The notes below the pieces were generated by a model that was not told the origin of the DNA, searched no databases, and saw only the letters and a list, made by a program, of their open reading frames with translations. A stretch of DNA of 64,000 nt from an uncultured Alphaproteobacteria bacterium (GTDB lineage Bacteria > Pseudomonadota > Alphaproteobacteria > Rs-D84). Position 1 is the stretch's first letter. The number at the start of each line of letters is the position of its first letter. The stretch spans positions 1 to 64,000 of the forward strand of contig CALDAH010000024.1 in the NCBI GenBank assembly GCA_937903135.1, written 5' to 3'. A program made the position numbers and the translations under genes. Of this stretch, positions 41,620 through 50,769 are shown one piece after another.

Positions 41620-42318
41620 TTAGAGAGATTTTAGCATTTCGTCAATTGTTTTCTGTGAAATTTTGCGAATTTCCCCGACGGATAGATTACCTAATTCAAT
41701 ATTGCCGAACGATACGCGGTGCAATTTTTTTACCGGCGATCCGCATGCACGCAGAACTATTCTAACCTCGTTCTTTTTTCCCTCGGTTACTGTAACGCGC
41801 AGTACGTTATCTGATATCTGTTTTATTTTCATCGGTCGGTATTTTATCCCGTCAACCGTAACCCCCGCGCGCGCCCGGTTAAGTTTTTTTTCATCCGCCC
41901 GCGCAACCGTTGCGATATACGTTCGCGAAATCCCAGATGACGGCAACGTTAATTTTCGTGCGATTTCGCCGTTATTCGTCAGCAATAACAGGCCGGTTGT
42001 TTTATAGTCCAGCCGTCCGATATATTTCAGGTTTTTATATTCGTCGGGAATTATATCGTATATCGTTGCGCGGCCATCCGGATCATGACGTGTGGTTACG
42101 GTATTAATTGGTTTATAAAACGCATATATATCGGTATTTGTATCGCGTGTTATTTTTTTCCCATTAACAATCACGGTATCGTTTTGATCAACAAAACATA
42201 CCGGCCCGGTAATCGTTTCGCCGTTTACACTAACCCGGCCCTGGGATATTAAATCTTCGGCCGCGCGGCGTGATGCCGCACCGGAATCTGCGATAAACTT
42301 TGCAATACGTATTTTCAT
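41620..42318 (-). CDS. RsuA/RluB-family rRNA pseudouridine synthase
   Basis: A 232-residue enzyme with an N-terminal S4 RNA-binding domain (RIAKFIADSGAASRRAAEDLI) and the catalytic motif GRLDYKTTGLLLLTNNG, whose aspartate (about residue 104) is the expected nucleophile. PSSGISRTYIATV and GKKNEVRIVLRACG also match the family. The target is probably U2605 of 23S rRNA (RluB) or U516 of 16S rRNA (RsuA); the sequence alone does not decide. It overlaps rsmE by four bases. Confidence 0.87.
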   Translation of the reverse strand: MKIRIAKFIADSGAASRRAAEDLISQGRVSVNGETITGPVCFVDQNDTVIVNGKKITRDTNTDIYAFYKPINTVTTRHDPDGRATIYDIIPDEYKNLKYIGRLDYKTTGLLLLTNNGEIARKLTLPSSGISRTYIATVARADEKKLNRARAGVTVDGIKYRPMKIKQISDNVLRVTVTEGKKNEVRIVLRACGSPVKKLHRVSFGNIELGNLSVGEIRKISQKTIDEMLKSL

Positions 42319-42971
42319 TGGGTAATTTTTGATATCGCGATTATGGCCGCAACCTCGGCCCGCAGGATGGTTCGCCCCAGGGATATTCCCCGTGCGCCGG
42401 CCGCGTCCAGGGCCGCAAACTCGCTGTCGGAAAATCCGCCCTCGGGCCCGATAAGGATAGATTTTGCCCCGGCCGCGGCGTCGGATGTGACGTTGCCGTA
42501 TGCGGCACGTTCATCGGCAAATACAATATCCGAGAGTGCCAATTCGCTAAATTTTACCGCGGGCAATATCACAGGGACGCTATTGCGATTGGATTGCTCT
42601 GATGCCTCGGTTGCGATTTTTTTCATTCGTCCCCAGTTTATATGGTGGGCGGTTGTTCGGTCGGTTATTACCGGTAAAAACGCGGCGACGCCCATCTGGG
42701 TTGCCATGTTAATAATATCGTCGGTTCGTTTTATCGGGGCAAACATTAACGTAATATCACCGCTGGGGTCATTATGATCGGTTTTTTCGCCGATAATCAG
42801 CCCATCGCCGCGTTCGTTTACGCGTGCGTTAAATTCATCGCCGCCCCCGAATACTAAACATTTATCCGTTCGCATAACCCGCGTTAGATAATGGGCGGTA
42901 TCACGCGATATAGGCATAATTTTCCCAGGGGTTATATTATCGCCTATAAATATACGGGGAATATTTTTCAT
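42315..42971 (-). CDS. rsmE: 16S rRNA (uracil-1498-N3)-methyltransferase RsmE
   Basis: A 218-residue SPOUT-class methyltransferase. The knotted SAM site is visible as KSILIGPEGGFSDSEFAALDAAGARGISLGRTILRAEVAAI. The N-terminal PUA-like part has HYLTRVMR and EASEQSNRNSVPVI lies between. It comes first in a two-gene unit with the pseudouridine synthase, so both act on ribosomal RNA. Confidence 0.92.
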   Translation of the reverse strand: MKNIPRIFIGDNITPGKIMPISRDTAHYLTRVMRTDKCLVFGGGDEFNARVNERGDGLIIGEKTDHNDPSGDITLMFAPIKRTDDIINMATQMGVAAFLPVITDRTTAHHINWGRMKKIATEASEQSNRNSVPVILPAVKFSELALSDIVFADERAAYGNVTSDAAAGAKSILIGPEGGFSDSEFAALDAAGARGISLGRTILRAEVAAIIAISKITQ

Positions 42972-43026
42972 TTAATTGCAATTCCTGATTTATCATTGCT
43001 CTTTTTTCTGATATAATAATACCATA

Positions 43027-45282
43027 ATGGCAGAAAAGTTCAAGATTTTATCAGCTGGCAAGGGTAAGGGTTTGAATATATTCAAATCCAGTGCGTATAA
43101 GGAACACGAACGTACGCCCCTGGCGCGTGAGTTTTGGGAACTGCGCTGGGCAATTGGTATATGGCTGGCATGTGCGCTGGCGTTCGGTTTATCGTTTATT
43201 GCCGAGCATATATGGCGTTATGGCTGGTCGCCGGCATCGGTAAAATGGACGTCGTTATATCTGCATAATATGCTAACAACTGGCGGCCTGTCGGTTATTG
43301 CCGAGATACCGTCATGGCTATGGCGATGCATTGCTAATACCGATTTGGCGTGTATGACGCCGTTGTTCCCGATAATTGCGTATTATTTCATGTCGGATAA
43401 AACGCTGGTATCGGAATTTAACCCGAATTCCAAGGATAAGTTTGATGAAAAAACATCAAACAAGGCCACAGCCGATGATATTAAAAAAATGGCCGCAGAT
43501 CATAAAAACAAAGAAGGGCTGTTTAACGGTTTTATGATGGTTCTGGGGTATTTTAAGAACAAGGGTAAAAACGCCCCGTTAAAGATGGATGAATGCTTAT
43601 CGGCACTATTACTTGCCCCGGCGGGAACGGGTAAAACGGTTGGTGTCGTTATTCCGACGATATTGGAATGCGATAATGTTTCAATGATTATTAACGACCC
43701 TAAGCCTGAATTGAACGAAAAAACATCAGGGTATCGTGCATCAATCGGGCCGACGTTTATTATTAACTGGGGCGCACGTGATGAACCGGAACGTGGGATA
43801 TACTATCCGTCATGGAATCCGCTGTCCCCGGAAAATATGCCATCCGACGCCGAGGCAAAAAGTACATACATTCAGGTTATCGTAAATACATTAATAGAAG
43901 AAGCCCGCGGGAGTGCCGATCCCCATTGGTCGCAAAGTGGGCGTGCGGGTCTGACCGGATTTATTAATTTTATTGTATCAAAGGTTGAACGGGCCAAGGC
44001 AAACGATTATTTCTATTCGCGTATATCCAGCGGCGAATTTGACGCAGATGATGCGGCGATTCTGGCTGACTATTATTTAACAATGACAAGCGACCCGAAT
44101 GCGATCGCCGCGTTGGCATTGCTGCAAAGGGGCGAACTAAACGCGATGAATTATGTCCATGTCGGCACATGGGACGGTGTTCCGGCCGAATGGCGCGGCC
44201 GCGAAGCGTCGTTCCCGATGTTTTTAGCATGGTACGCCGAGGGGCTGCTGCGCGTCGGCCGGGAAATTGAAAACCGCAAGCGTCAGGGCGATCAAATGGT
44301 TATGATGGCCGACCCGATGAAAGATTTTCTGTTATCGGCGGTGAACGAGGCGCAGCTATACTCATACGAACAAGATGCCGTAACCGCGCTATTAAACCTG
44401 GCCAATACACCGGATAAGGAACGTGGATCGGTTATATCTACGATTAATACGGGGCTGAATATTTTCCGACACCCGGCCGTAAATAAACACACACAGCATT
44501 CGGATTTTCATTTTTCAGATATCCGCGGTATGCGTGACCCGCGCGATGGAAAAATTAAACCGGTTACGATCTATCTGTCAATTAACGTCGCGGATTCTAC
44601 GGCATTCAGTCAGATTACAAGTATGTTTATTGAACTGCTGTCAAAATACCTGATTGCGCACAAACCCGACAGCGAGGCAAACGGAATAAAACAAGGCCCG
44701 TACCCCGCGCTGTTCGTATTGGACGAAATGCCGACGATGAATAAGCTTGAGGCGATTATCCAAGGGCCGGCGGTCGGCCGCGGCCAGAAAGTATCATACC
44801 TGATCGTCGGGCAGGACATAAGCCAGATTGCCGAAAAATACGGGGACAAAGCGGCCGATACAATTATCGCCAATACCGCGGCAAAGGTTATCTTGCGCGT
44901 AAATGAACCGATGACCGCGCGACGCTTTTCGGAAATGATGGGCGAAAAAATGAAAAAGAAAACGGTCAAAGGCCCGGATGGCAAAGATACCGAACAGACC
45001 GATAGTAGCCCGTTATTTACACCAATGGATTTAATGACACTGGATAAAAGCAAGCAGCTGGTTTTATTCCAAGGATTTTATAATCGCCCGATTGAAGCGT
45101 CCCAGGAACGCTGGTATCTGAATAAAAGCGATATAGAAAAACAGCTCTATCAGAAGGTATCCATGGGCGAAGCGTCCCCTGTACCGGAATTTATAATAAA
45201 ATCCCATCATGCGGCACTGGGATACAGCGGCGATGCGCGTTTATACGACCCGGTCGCAAAAGAGGTTAAGGTATTAGCATAA
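43027..45282 (+). CDS. virD4: VirD4/TraG-type type IV secretion coupling protein
   Basis: A 751-residue membrane ATPase that recruits substrates to a type IV secretion channel. Two N-terminal hydrophobic regions (about 40-60 and 110-122) precede the motor domain with Walker A LAPAGTGKTVG (about 196-206), a NDPKPEL segment, and Walker B ALFVLDEMPTMNKLE (about 560). VGRGQKVSYLIVGQDISQI and ANTAAKVILRVNEP also match T4CPs. The C-terminal region carries a charged insert. No virB gene is present here; alphaproteobacteria such as Rickettsiales often keep vir genes in scattered clusters. A TATAAT lies shortly upstream. Confidence 0.92.
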   Translation: MAEKFKILSAGKGKGLNIFKSSAYKEHERTPLAREFWELRWAIGIWLACALAFGLSFIAEHIWRYGWSPASVKWTSLYLHNMLTTGGLSVIAEIPSWLWRCIANTDLACMTPLFPIIAYYFMSDKTLVSEFNPNSKDKFDEKTSNKATADDIKKMAADHKNKEGLFNGFMMVLGYFKNKGKNAPLKMDECLSALLLAPAGTGKTVGVVIPTILECDNVSMIINDPKPELNEKTSGYRASIGPTFIINWGARDEPERGIYYPSWNPLSPENMPSDAEAKSTYIQVIVNTLIEEARGSADPHWSQSGRAGLTGFINFIVSKVERAKANDYFYSRISSGEFDADDAAILADYYLTMTSDPNAIAALALLQRGELNAMNYVHVGTWDGVPAEWRGREASFPMFLAWYAEGLLRVGREIENRKRQGDQMVMMADPMKDFLLSAVNEAQLYSYEQDAVTALLNLANTPDKERGSVISTINTGLNIFRHPAVNKHTQHSDFHFSDIRGMRDPRDGKIKPVTIYLSINVADSTAFSQITSMFIELLSKYLIAHKPDSEANGIKQGPYPALFVLDEMPTMNKLEAIIQGPAVGRGQKVSYLIVGQDISQIAEKYGDKAADTIIANTAAKVILRVNEPMTARRFSEMMGEKMKKKTVKGPDGKDTEQTDSSPLFTPMDLMTLDKSKQLVLFQGFYNRPIEASQERWYLNKSDIEKQLYQKVSMGEASPVPEFIIKSHHAALGYSGDARLYDPVAKEVKVLA

Positions 45283-45309
45283 AAAAAATCCCCGATCGGG
45301 GATTTTTTT
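45283..45309. terminator. Bidirectional terminator
   Basis: AAAAAATCCCCG and CGGGGATTTTTT enclose AT. It serves the convergent virD4-like gene and mreB. Confidence 0.88.
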
Positions 45310-46357
45310 AATACATGGTCTGCAGGATATGCTTGTTTTTATCCAGGCTGGATAACATTTTCCCAGATCCGCATGCAACGCACGCCAGCGGGTTGTCAAC
45401 CAAGAATACCGGCAGTCCCGTCGCCGCGCGAATTGCCGCATCCAGACCGCGCAGTAACGAACCGCCACCGGTCATTGCAATCCCGAGATCCGCAATATCG
45501 GCCGATAATTCCGGCGGTGTTAATTCCAGTGCCTGGCGAACGGTATCAACGATTTTGCTAACCGTCTGGGATAATGCCGAGGCTATCTGGGATTCGGTAA
45601 TTACCGTTTCGCGCGGGGTGCCGGATAGCAAATCGCGGCCCTTGATTTTCATCGTCAGCTCGTTCGCTTTATCTTTCGGGGCAATCGCCGTACCGATTTT
45701 CTTTTTTATTTCCTCGGCCGTGTTTTCACCGATTAACAGGTTTTTATTTTTACGAACGAAATCAATAATATCTAAATCCATCTGGTCGCCGGCTGTACGA
45801 ACGGCATTTGAATATACAATTCCACCGAGTGACATAACCGCAACCTCGGTCGTGCCGCCGCCAATATCTAAAACCATTGATCCGACCGGCTTTTCCACGG
45901 GCAGTCCCGCGCCGATCGCGGCCGCGGTTGATTCTTCTACTATATAAACCTTTCGTGCGCCGGCGGCGTCGGCCGCTTCTTGTATTGCGCGGCGTTCAAC
46001 CTGCGTTGCGCATGACGGTACGCATATAATAATTAACGGGGCAGCCAATGGATTGCGCTGATGTACCTTGCGGATAAAATATTTAATCATTTCCTCGGCT
46101 ACTTCAAAGTCTGCGATAACACCGTCACGCAGCGGGCGAACTGCGTTAATTGACCCCGGGGTACGTCCGAACATCTGTTTTGCCTCGGTCCCGACGGCCA
46201 AGATTTCTTTGCGGCCCATTAACCGGTTTTCTGCGACCGCCACAACCGACGGTTCATTCAGAACAATCCCGCGTCCCTTTACATAAATTAGTGTGTTTGC
46301 CGTCCCTAGGTCTATTGCCATATCGGCAGAAAAAAATTTCATCAGCCAGTTATACAT
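45308..46357 (-). CDS. mreB: Rod shape-determining protein MreB
   Basis: A 349-residue actin-like filament protein that organises lateral wall synthesis. It has an amphipathic membrane-binding start, the phosphate-1 loop ADMAIDLGTANTLIY, VLDIGGGTTEVAVMS and the adenosine motif TGGGSLLRGLD. The ATG at 46357 lies seven bases after GGGGGC; the longer frame upstream overlaps the promoter. mreC and mreD do not follow. It implies a rod-shaped or elongating cell. Confidence 0.95.
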   Translation of the reverse strand: MYNWLMKFFSADMAIDLGTANTLIYVKGRGIVLNEPSVVAVAENRLMGRKEILAVGTEAKQMFGRTPGSINAVRPLRDGVIADFEVAEEMIKYFIRKVHQRNPLAAPLIIICVPSCATQVERRAIQEAADAAGARKVYIVEESTAAAIGAGLPVEKPVGSMVLDIGGGTTEVAVMSLGGIVYSNAVRTAGDQMDLDIIDFVRKNKNLLIGENTAEEIKKKIGTAIAPKDKANELTMKIKGRDLLSGTPRETVITESQIASALSQTVSKIVDTVRQALELTPPELSADIADLGIAMTGGGSLLRGLDAAIRAATGLPVFLVDNPLACVACGSGKMLSSLDKNKHILQTMY

Positions 46358-46386
46358 AATTTGCCCCCAAAATATTGATTTTTTTG

Positions 46387-46415
46387 TACTATAAAGTGTT
46401 GCAAAAAAAAAATCA
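46387..46415 (-). promoter_or_regulatory. mreB promoter
   Basis: On the minus strand TTGATT (46415-46410) and TATAGT (46392-46387) are separated by 17 bases, about 30 bases before the mreB start. Confidence 0.65.
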
Positions 46416-46433
46416 AGAAGCCACATAAAAAAG

Positions 46434-46462
46434 TTTGATTATCCATATATTTTGTTATTATA
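46434..46462 (+). promoter_or_regulatory. rnpA promoter
   Basis: TTGATT (46434-46439) is followed after 15-17 bases by TATTATAG. Transcription would begin very close to the rnpA start codon at 46469, leaving almost no leader, which agrees with the absence of rpmH. Confidence 0.5.
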
Positions 46463-46468
46463 GGGATC

Positions 46469-46828
46469 ATGCGATATACAATAAAAAAACATAAAGAATT
46501 TTTAATGGCCGAAGATAGCCCAACGGCAAAGTGCAGTTTCTTTGTCGTCAGGGAAAAACCGGCACGTTTCCCGGGATTTACCCGATACGGACTGATTGCG
46601 TCAAAACGTTCGTTTCGTTTAGCGGTTCAGCGTAACCGGGCCAAGCGTTTATTGCGGGACTGGCTGCGGTATAATAAAAAGCTAATGCTGCCCGGGATGG
46701 ATTATGTATTTATTGCACGTGTGGCGATATTAAACGCCGATCGAACCGAAGGGCGCGTCGCAATGAAAAAAGCATTGCGTTATTTATCGCACATTAATAA
46801 CGATACGCAAAATGCAGCCGATAAATAA
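46469..46828 (+). CDS. rnpA: Ribonuclease P protein component
   Basis: A 119-residue basic protein that helps RNase P RNA process tRNA 5' ends. The RNR motif is present in LAVQRNRAKRLLRDWLR, preceded by YGLIASKRSFRLA and followed by DYVFIARVAI. AGGGATC precedes the ATG. The gene normally follows rpmH; here a promoter lies directly upstream and rpmH is missing. It overlaps yidD by 17 bases. Confidence 0.93.
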   Translation: MRYTIKKHKEFLMAEDSPTAKCSFFVVREKPARFPGFTRYGLIASKRSFRLAVQRNRAKRLLRDWLRYNKKLMLPGMDYVFIARVAILNADRTEGRVAMKKALRYLSHINNDTQNAADK

Positions 46829-47048
46829 TTTTTTAAAGCGCGCGGCAATATCTGCCGTGCGTTTATATCAGGTCGGAATATCCCCATTCTTTGGCGGCCG
46901 CGCTGCGTGCCGATTTACCCCGACGTGCAGTGAATACACGCGCATGGCAATTGAAAAATACGGTGTTTTTCGTGGCAGCTATATCGGGCTGCGTCGTATA
47001 ATGCGCTGCAGACCCGGCGGCGGGTGCGGTTATGACCCTGTCCCTTGA
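46812..47048 (+). CDS. yidD: Membrane protein insertion efficiency factor YidD
   Basis: A 78-residue YidD protein with an amphipathic N-terminal helix and the signature CRFTPTCSEYTRMAIEKYGVFRGSYIGLRRIMRC, with conserved cysteines, ending in GGGCGYDPVP. It assists YidC-dependent membrane insertion. It overlaps the end of rnpA, as in most bacteria, but yidC does not follow. Confidence 0.95.
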   Translation: MQPINNFLKRAAISAVRLYQVGISPFFGGRAACRFTPTCSEYTRMAIEKYGVFRGSYIGLRRIMRCRPGGGCGYDPVP

Positions 47049-47110
47049 CAAGTGGGTCAATTATGCTAAAATTTTCATTAACCCGAAATTTTTAATAAAG
47101 GAATAAAGAA

Positions 47111-47557
47111 ATGTCTTTTCGTGCAAACGTAGAATCTATGTCCAAAATTATGGACGAAATGGGAATTACTGAACTGGATCTGGAACGTCAGTTCTTATTC
47201 GGTGTTTATCGTAAACATATTCATCTATCTAAACAACAGGCGGCGACGGTTGCTATGCCGGCGCTTGGTGCTGCACCGGCCGCTGTTCGGTCATCGGATT
47301 CAGGGGCGGATTCTAAAACATCTGGATATTCATTAAAATCCCCAATGGTTGGTGTCGCATACCTGGCGCCGGAACCGGGGGCAAAACCATTCGTTACCGT
47401 CGGCGCATCGGTTAAGGCCGGTGATACCGTCGCACTGGTCGAAGCGATGAAAACATTTAACCCGATTAAATCTGACAAAGACGGAATAGTTAAAGAAATA
47501 TTAGTAACCGACGGTCAGGCCGTTGAATTTGAACAACCGTTGATTATTATTGAATAA
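47111..47557 (+). CDS. accB: Biotin carboxyl carrier protein of acetyl-CoA carboxylase
   Basis: A 148-residue protein with an N-terminal helix, a Pro/Ala-rich linker (about 50-70) and a C-terminal biotinyl domain. The biotinylation site is EAMKTFNPI with Lys-114. The thumb-type segment APEPGAKPFVTVGA, typical of AccB, is present. It carries carboxybiotin between biotin carboxylase and carboxyltransferase at the first step of fatty-acid synthesis. It is followed directly by accC. Confidence 0.95.
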   Translation: MSFRANVESMSKIMDEMGITELDLERQFLFGVYRKHIHLSKQQAATVAMPALGAAPAAVRSSDSGADSKTSGYSLKSPMVGVAYLAPEPGAKPFVTVGASVKAGDTVALVEAMKTFNPIKSDKDGIVKEILVTDGQAVEFEQPLIIIE

Positions 47558-47558
47558 A

Positions 47559-48923
47559 ATGTCACAAATAAAAAAAGTCTTGATTGCCAATCGCGGGGAA
47601 ATCGCGCTGCGTATTATACGGGCGTGCCGTGATATGGGAATTCGTACAGTTGCCGTTTACTCAACGGTTGATAAAAATGCAATGCATGCACAGCTCGCCG
47701 ATGAATCTGTATGTATCGGGCCCGGCCCGTCAAAGGATTCGTATTTAAATGAATCTGCGATTTTAACAGCTGCGTTATTAACAAATTCTGATGCAATTCA
47801 TCCCGGATACGGATTTTTATCCGAACGTGCTGATTTCGCGAAAAAGGTTGAACAGCATGGCATGATATGGATTGGCCCGTCACCTGATATGATTGTTCGT
47901 ATGGGGGATAAGGTTAATGCAAAACGTACCGCGATTGAATGCGGTCTGCCGGTTGTGCCGGGATCAGATGGTGCGGTCGCAACCTTAGATGATGCATTGG
48001 CATGTGCGGAACAGATCGGATACCCCGTAATGCTAAAGGCGGCGGCCGGTGGTGGCGGCCGTGGTATTCGCCCGGTAATGTCCCCAGATCAGATGGCCGA
48101 AGCGTTTCAGATGACCAAGAACGAGGCAAAATCGGGATTCGGCGATGATACACTGTATATGGAAAAGCTGCTGCTGCACCCGCGTCATATTGAATTTCAG
48201 GTGCTGGGTGATAAACACGGCAATGTCGTAATTTTCGGTGAACGCGATTGTTCCCTGCAGCGTAAAAATCAAAAGGTGATGGAGGAATGTCCGGCCGCGA
48301 TTCTGACGCAAAAACAACGCGATGATATGATCGAGATCTGTAAAACTGCGGCAAAAAAAATGGGATATACCAACGCCGGCACGTTTGAGTTTATGTTCGA
48401 GGATGGAAAGTTTTACTTCCTGGAAATGAACACACGTCTGCAGGTTGAACATCCGGTAACGGAAATGGTATATGGCGTTGATCTTGTCCGCGAACAGATT
48501 CGTATCGCCGCCGGGGAAAAGCTGGGCTATACCCAGTCTAATGTCGTTGCGCACGGTCATGCGATTGAATTTCGCATTAATGCCGAAGATCCGGAAACAT
48601 TCATCCCGAACCCGGGAAAAATATCCCTTTATGCGCCGTCGGGGGGACTCGGGGTGCGCGTAGATAGTGCCGTTTATACGGGATATATCATTCCGCCGAC
48701 ATACGATTCAATGATTGCAAAATTAATTGTTCATGCGCAATCACGTCCGGCATGTATTATGCGTGCCCAGCGTGCGCTGGATGAATTCGTCATAGAAGGC
48801 GTAAAAACCACAATCCCGCTGCAAAAGAAATTGTTAAACAACCGTGATGTTCGTCAGCTAAACTTTGACAATCACTGGCTGGAAACATATCTGCAGGGCG
48901 AAAAAGAAAAAACTGAAAAATAA
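47559..48923 (+). CDS. accC: Biotin carboxylase AccC
   Basis: A protein of about 454 residues with an ATP-grasp fold that carboxylates AccB-biotin. The N-terminal KKVLIANRGEIALRIIRACRDMG, the glycine-rich loop KAAAGGGGRGIRPV and the catalytic region FYFLEMNTRLQVEHPVTEMV are intact. The ATG at 47559 directly follows the accB stop. It forms the accBC operon; accA and accD are not in the window. Confidence 0.96.
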   Translation: MSQIKKVLIANRGEIALRIIRACRDMGIRTVAVYSTVDKNAMHAQLADESVCIGPGPSKDSYLNESAILTAALLTNSDAIHPGYGFLSERADFAKKVEQHGMIWIGPSPDMIVRMGDKVNAKRTAIECGLPVVPGSDGAVATLDDALACAEQIGYPVMLKAAAGGGGRGIRPVMSPDQMAEAFQMTKNEAKSGFGDDTLYMEKLLLHPRHIEFQVLGDKHGNVVIFGERDCSLQRKNQKVMEECPAAILTQKQRDDMIEICKTAAKKMGYTNAGTFEFMFEDGKFYFLEMNTRLQVEHPVTEMVYGVDLVREQIRIAAGEKLGYTQSNVVAHGHAIEFRINAEDPETFIPNPGKISLYAPSGGLGVRVDSAVYTGYIIPPTYDSMIAKLIVHAQSRPACIMRAQRALDEFVIEGVKTTIPLQKKLLNNRDVRQLNFDNHWLETYLQGEKEKTEK

Positions 48924-48924
48924 T

Positions 48925-48952
48925 AAAATCCCCCATATTGGGGGATTTTTAT
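48925..48952 (+). terminator. Terminator of accBC
   Basis: AAAATCCCCC and GGGGGATTTTT enclose ATATT, immediately after the accC stop. Confidence 0.85.
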
Positions 48953-49022
48953 ATAAATATATTTTTTGTGTTTTTATATAAAATACGATAAAATAATTCA
49001 TGGATTAGATAAGGAGAAAGTA

Positions 49023-49670
49023 ATGAAAAAAATTGCATTATTTATGGCATTTGCCGGACTGCTGTCCGCGTGTACAACGGTAAATCCATATACAGGCCAG
49101 ACCCAGACGTCCAAGGCCGTATGGGGATCTGCGATCGGCGCGGCAACCGGGGCAGCGACCGGCGCATTGGTCGCGAAAAAAAGCGGCACGGGCGCGATCG
49201 TTGGTGGTCTGGCCGGGGCAGCACTTGGCGGGGGCGTTGGATATTATCTGGACGCGCAAGAGGCAGAACTGCGTCAGGAATTGGAATCAACCGGGGTAAG
49301 CGTTGTTCGCGCCGACGACAGCATTCGTTTGGTTATGCCGGGAAATATTACATTTAAAACAGATTCATCGGATATAAACGCATCATTTTATGCGACATTA
49401 AATTCCGTTGCAAAGGTATTAAAGAAATACAGCAATTCAACCGTAATGGTATCCGGATTTACCGACAGCACGGGCAGTGCGGAATATAACCAGGCACTGT
49501 CAAAGCAGCGTGCGACGGCCGTTGCCGCATACCTGGAAGGTCAGGGCGTCGCAGCACGTCGCTTTGAAATTATCGGCATGGGCTCGTCCAATCCGATTGC
49601 GTCAAACGATACGGCCGCCGGGCGTGCCCAGAACCGCCGCGTAGAGATTAAAATTATTCCGAATAAGTAA
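49023..49670 (+). CDS. OmpA-family lipoprotein with glycine zipper (YiaD-like)
   Basis: A 215-residue lipoprotein with lipobox LLSAC. A glycine-zipper segment (about 40-75, GAATGAATGALVAKKSG and GAIVGGLAGAALGGGVGYYL) precedes an OmpA-type peptidoglycan-binding domain (SGFTDSTGSAEYNQALSKQRATAVAAYLEGQGV, AQNRRVEIKI). It would anchor the outer membrane to the wall, in the manner of YiaD. AAGGAGAAAGTA precedes the ATG at 49023. Confidence 0.88.
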   Translation: MKKIALFMAFAGLLSACTTVNPYTGQTQTSKAVWGSAIGAATGAATGALVAKKSGTGAIVGGLAGAALGGGVGYYLDAQEAELRQELESTGVSVVRADDSIRLVMPGNITFKTDSSDINASFYATLNSVAKVLKKYSNSTVMVSGFTDSTGSAEYNQALSKQRATAVAAYLEGQGVAARRFEIIGMGSSNPIASNDTAAGRAQNRRVEIKIIPNK

Positions 49671-49680
49671 TTTTAATGCT

Positions 49681-49712
49681 AAAAAAAAACACCGGATGCC
49701 GGTGTTTTTTTT
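49681..49712. terminator. Terminator with CACCGG core
   Basis: AAAAAAAACACCGG and CCGGTGTTTTTTTT form the stem. It serves convergent genes at 49.7 kb. Confidence 0.85.
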
Positions 49713-50769
49713 ATGGCGTATAATAACAATAATCCCATTCGCCGGACGGGGATCGGAATTCATATGTCCCGGTTTCATCACTGCCGCGATATGCATAGCA
49801 CGACGTTAGATCATCGTATACATAATCCGTCCATTTGCAATCGCTGCTGATGCCCTTGCCGTATGCTTCCGGGTCGCCGTTGCAGCTTTGCAGTGTGTCT
49901 GTATAGTAAACATTTTGGGCCATTCCCGCGCCGGGGCATTTAACACATGACGGGTATGTTGCATCGTCGCCGGGATAGTATATAAACGACCCCGCCGGAC
50001 AGAATATCTGTTCCCCGTTACACTTTGCCCCCGCCGGACACGATATGCATTTTGTTCCATCAACGTCAGAGAAGTATTGACCTAAATCATATTGGCCGGA
50101 TGTGCAGATTTCGCTATCGCCGCCGTCGGGGGATTTGCAGGCGCTGGCCTGGGGCAGGGAATGATATCCGGCGACGCCGCTGGCCGCACCATTTGGGCAC
50201 GAGAGGCATTTGCCGTTATTTAGATAATATCCCGAAATGCAATACGGCCCGCTGGTATTATTCAGGCTGTATCTGCATGTCCCACTGCGTTCGCCGGTAA
50301 AATATAATTTAACATTCCCGCGCGTATAAGTACCGGTCGCCGCGTTATATGAATACACCCCCGTTTGCGGATAGCTGCTGCTTAAACAAAATCCATTATA
50401 ATCGCCAGTATATGGCGGGCTGCAAAAGTCAATATCGGATGTATCGGTATCTTCGCTGGTTCGCACGCGGGTATTTGCGGGGATTTCAATAACCTCTGCG
50501 TTGCTGCATTCAGATGCACTGCTGCATGAATTTTGCGCACCGGCGCATTGAAAGCATCCAACCGTTGCCCCGTTCTGATTATCATATACCGATACGCAGC
50601 CGGTGTTATTATAAACCGTGCCGATTGAATAACGCCCGGCAGAGTTATAAATAACATATTCTTCGGCGTTCCCGATGCTCTCGGTTGAATAATTCGGCAT
50701 ATCATAACGCGCATTCGCCGGATTGGATATGCAAAATAGTGTAAAAAAACCAACCTTTTGATTCGGCAA
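49711..50769 (-). CDS. Large Cys-rich exported protein
   Basis: A protein of about 352 residues with more than 20 cysteines, many in short knots of the type CISGYYLNNGKCLSCPNG, CTSGQYD, CISCPAGAKC and CPAGSF. It shares the GYYL..G.C..CP.G motif with the small exported protein at 16.5 kb. A signal peptide is likely (VGFFTLFCISNPANA). The start is unclear: a TTG at 50769 gives a plausible signal peptide but has no ribosome-binding site, and the open frame extends to about 50803 with a CTG option. A T7 run lies within the signal region. A surface or periplasmic disulfide-rich role is inferred. Confidence 0.65.
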   Translation of the reverse strand: MPNQKVGFFTLFCISNPANARYDMPNYSTESIGNAEEYVIYNSAGRYSIGTVYNNTGCVSVYDNQNGATVGCFQCAGAQNSCSSASECSNAEVIEIPANTRVRTSEDTDTSDIDFCSPPYTGDYNGFCLSSSYPQTGVYSYNAATGTYTRGNVKLYFTGERSGTCRYSLNNTSGPYCISGYYLNNGKCLSCPNGAASGVAGYHSLPQASACKSPDGGDSEICTSGQYDLGQYFSDVDGTKCISCPAGAKCNGEQIFCPAGSFIYYPGDDATYPSCVKCPGAGMAQNVYYTDTLQSCNGDPEAYGKGISSDCKWTDYVYDDLTSCYAYRGSDETGTYEFRSPSGEWDYCYYTP

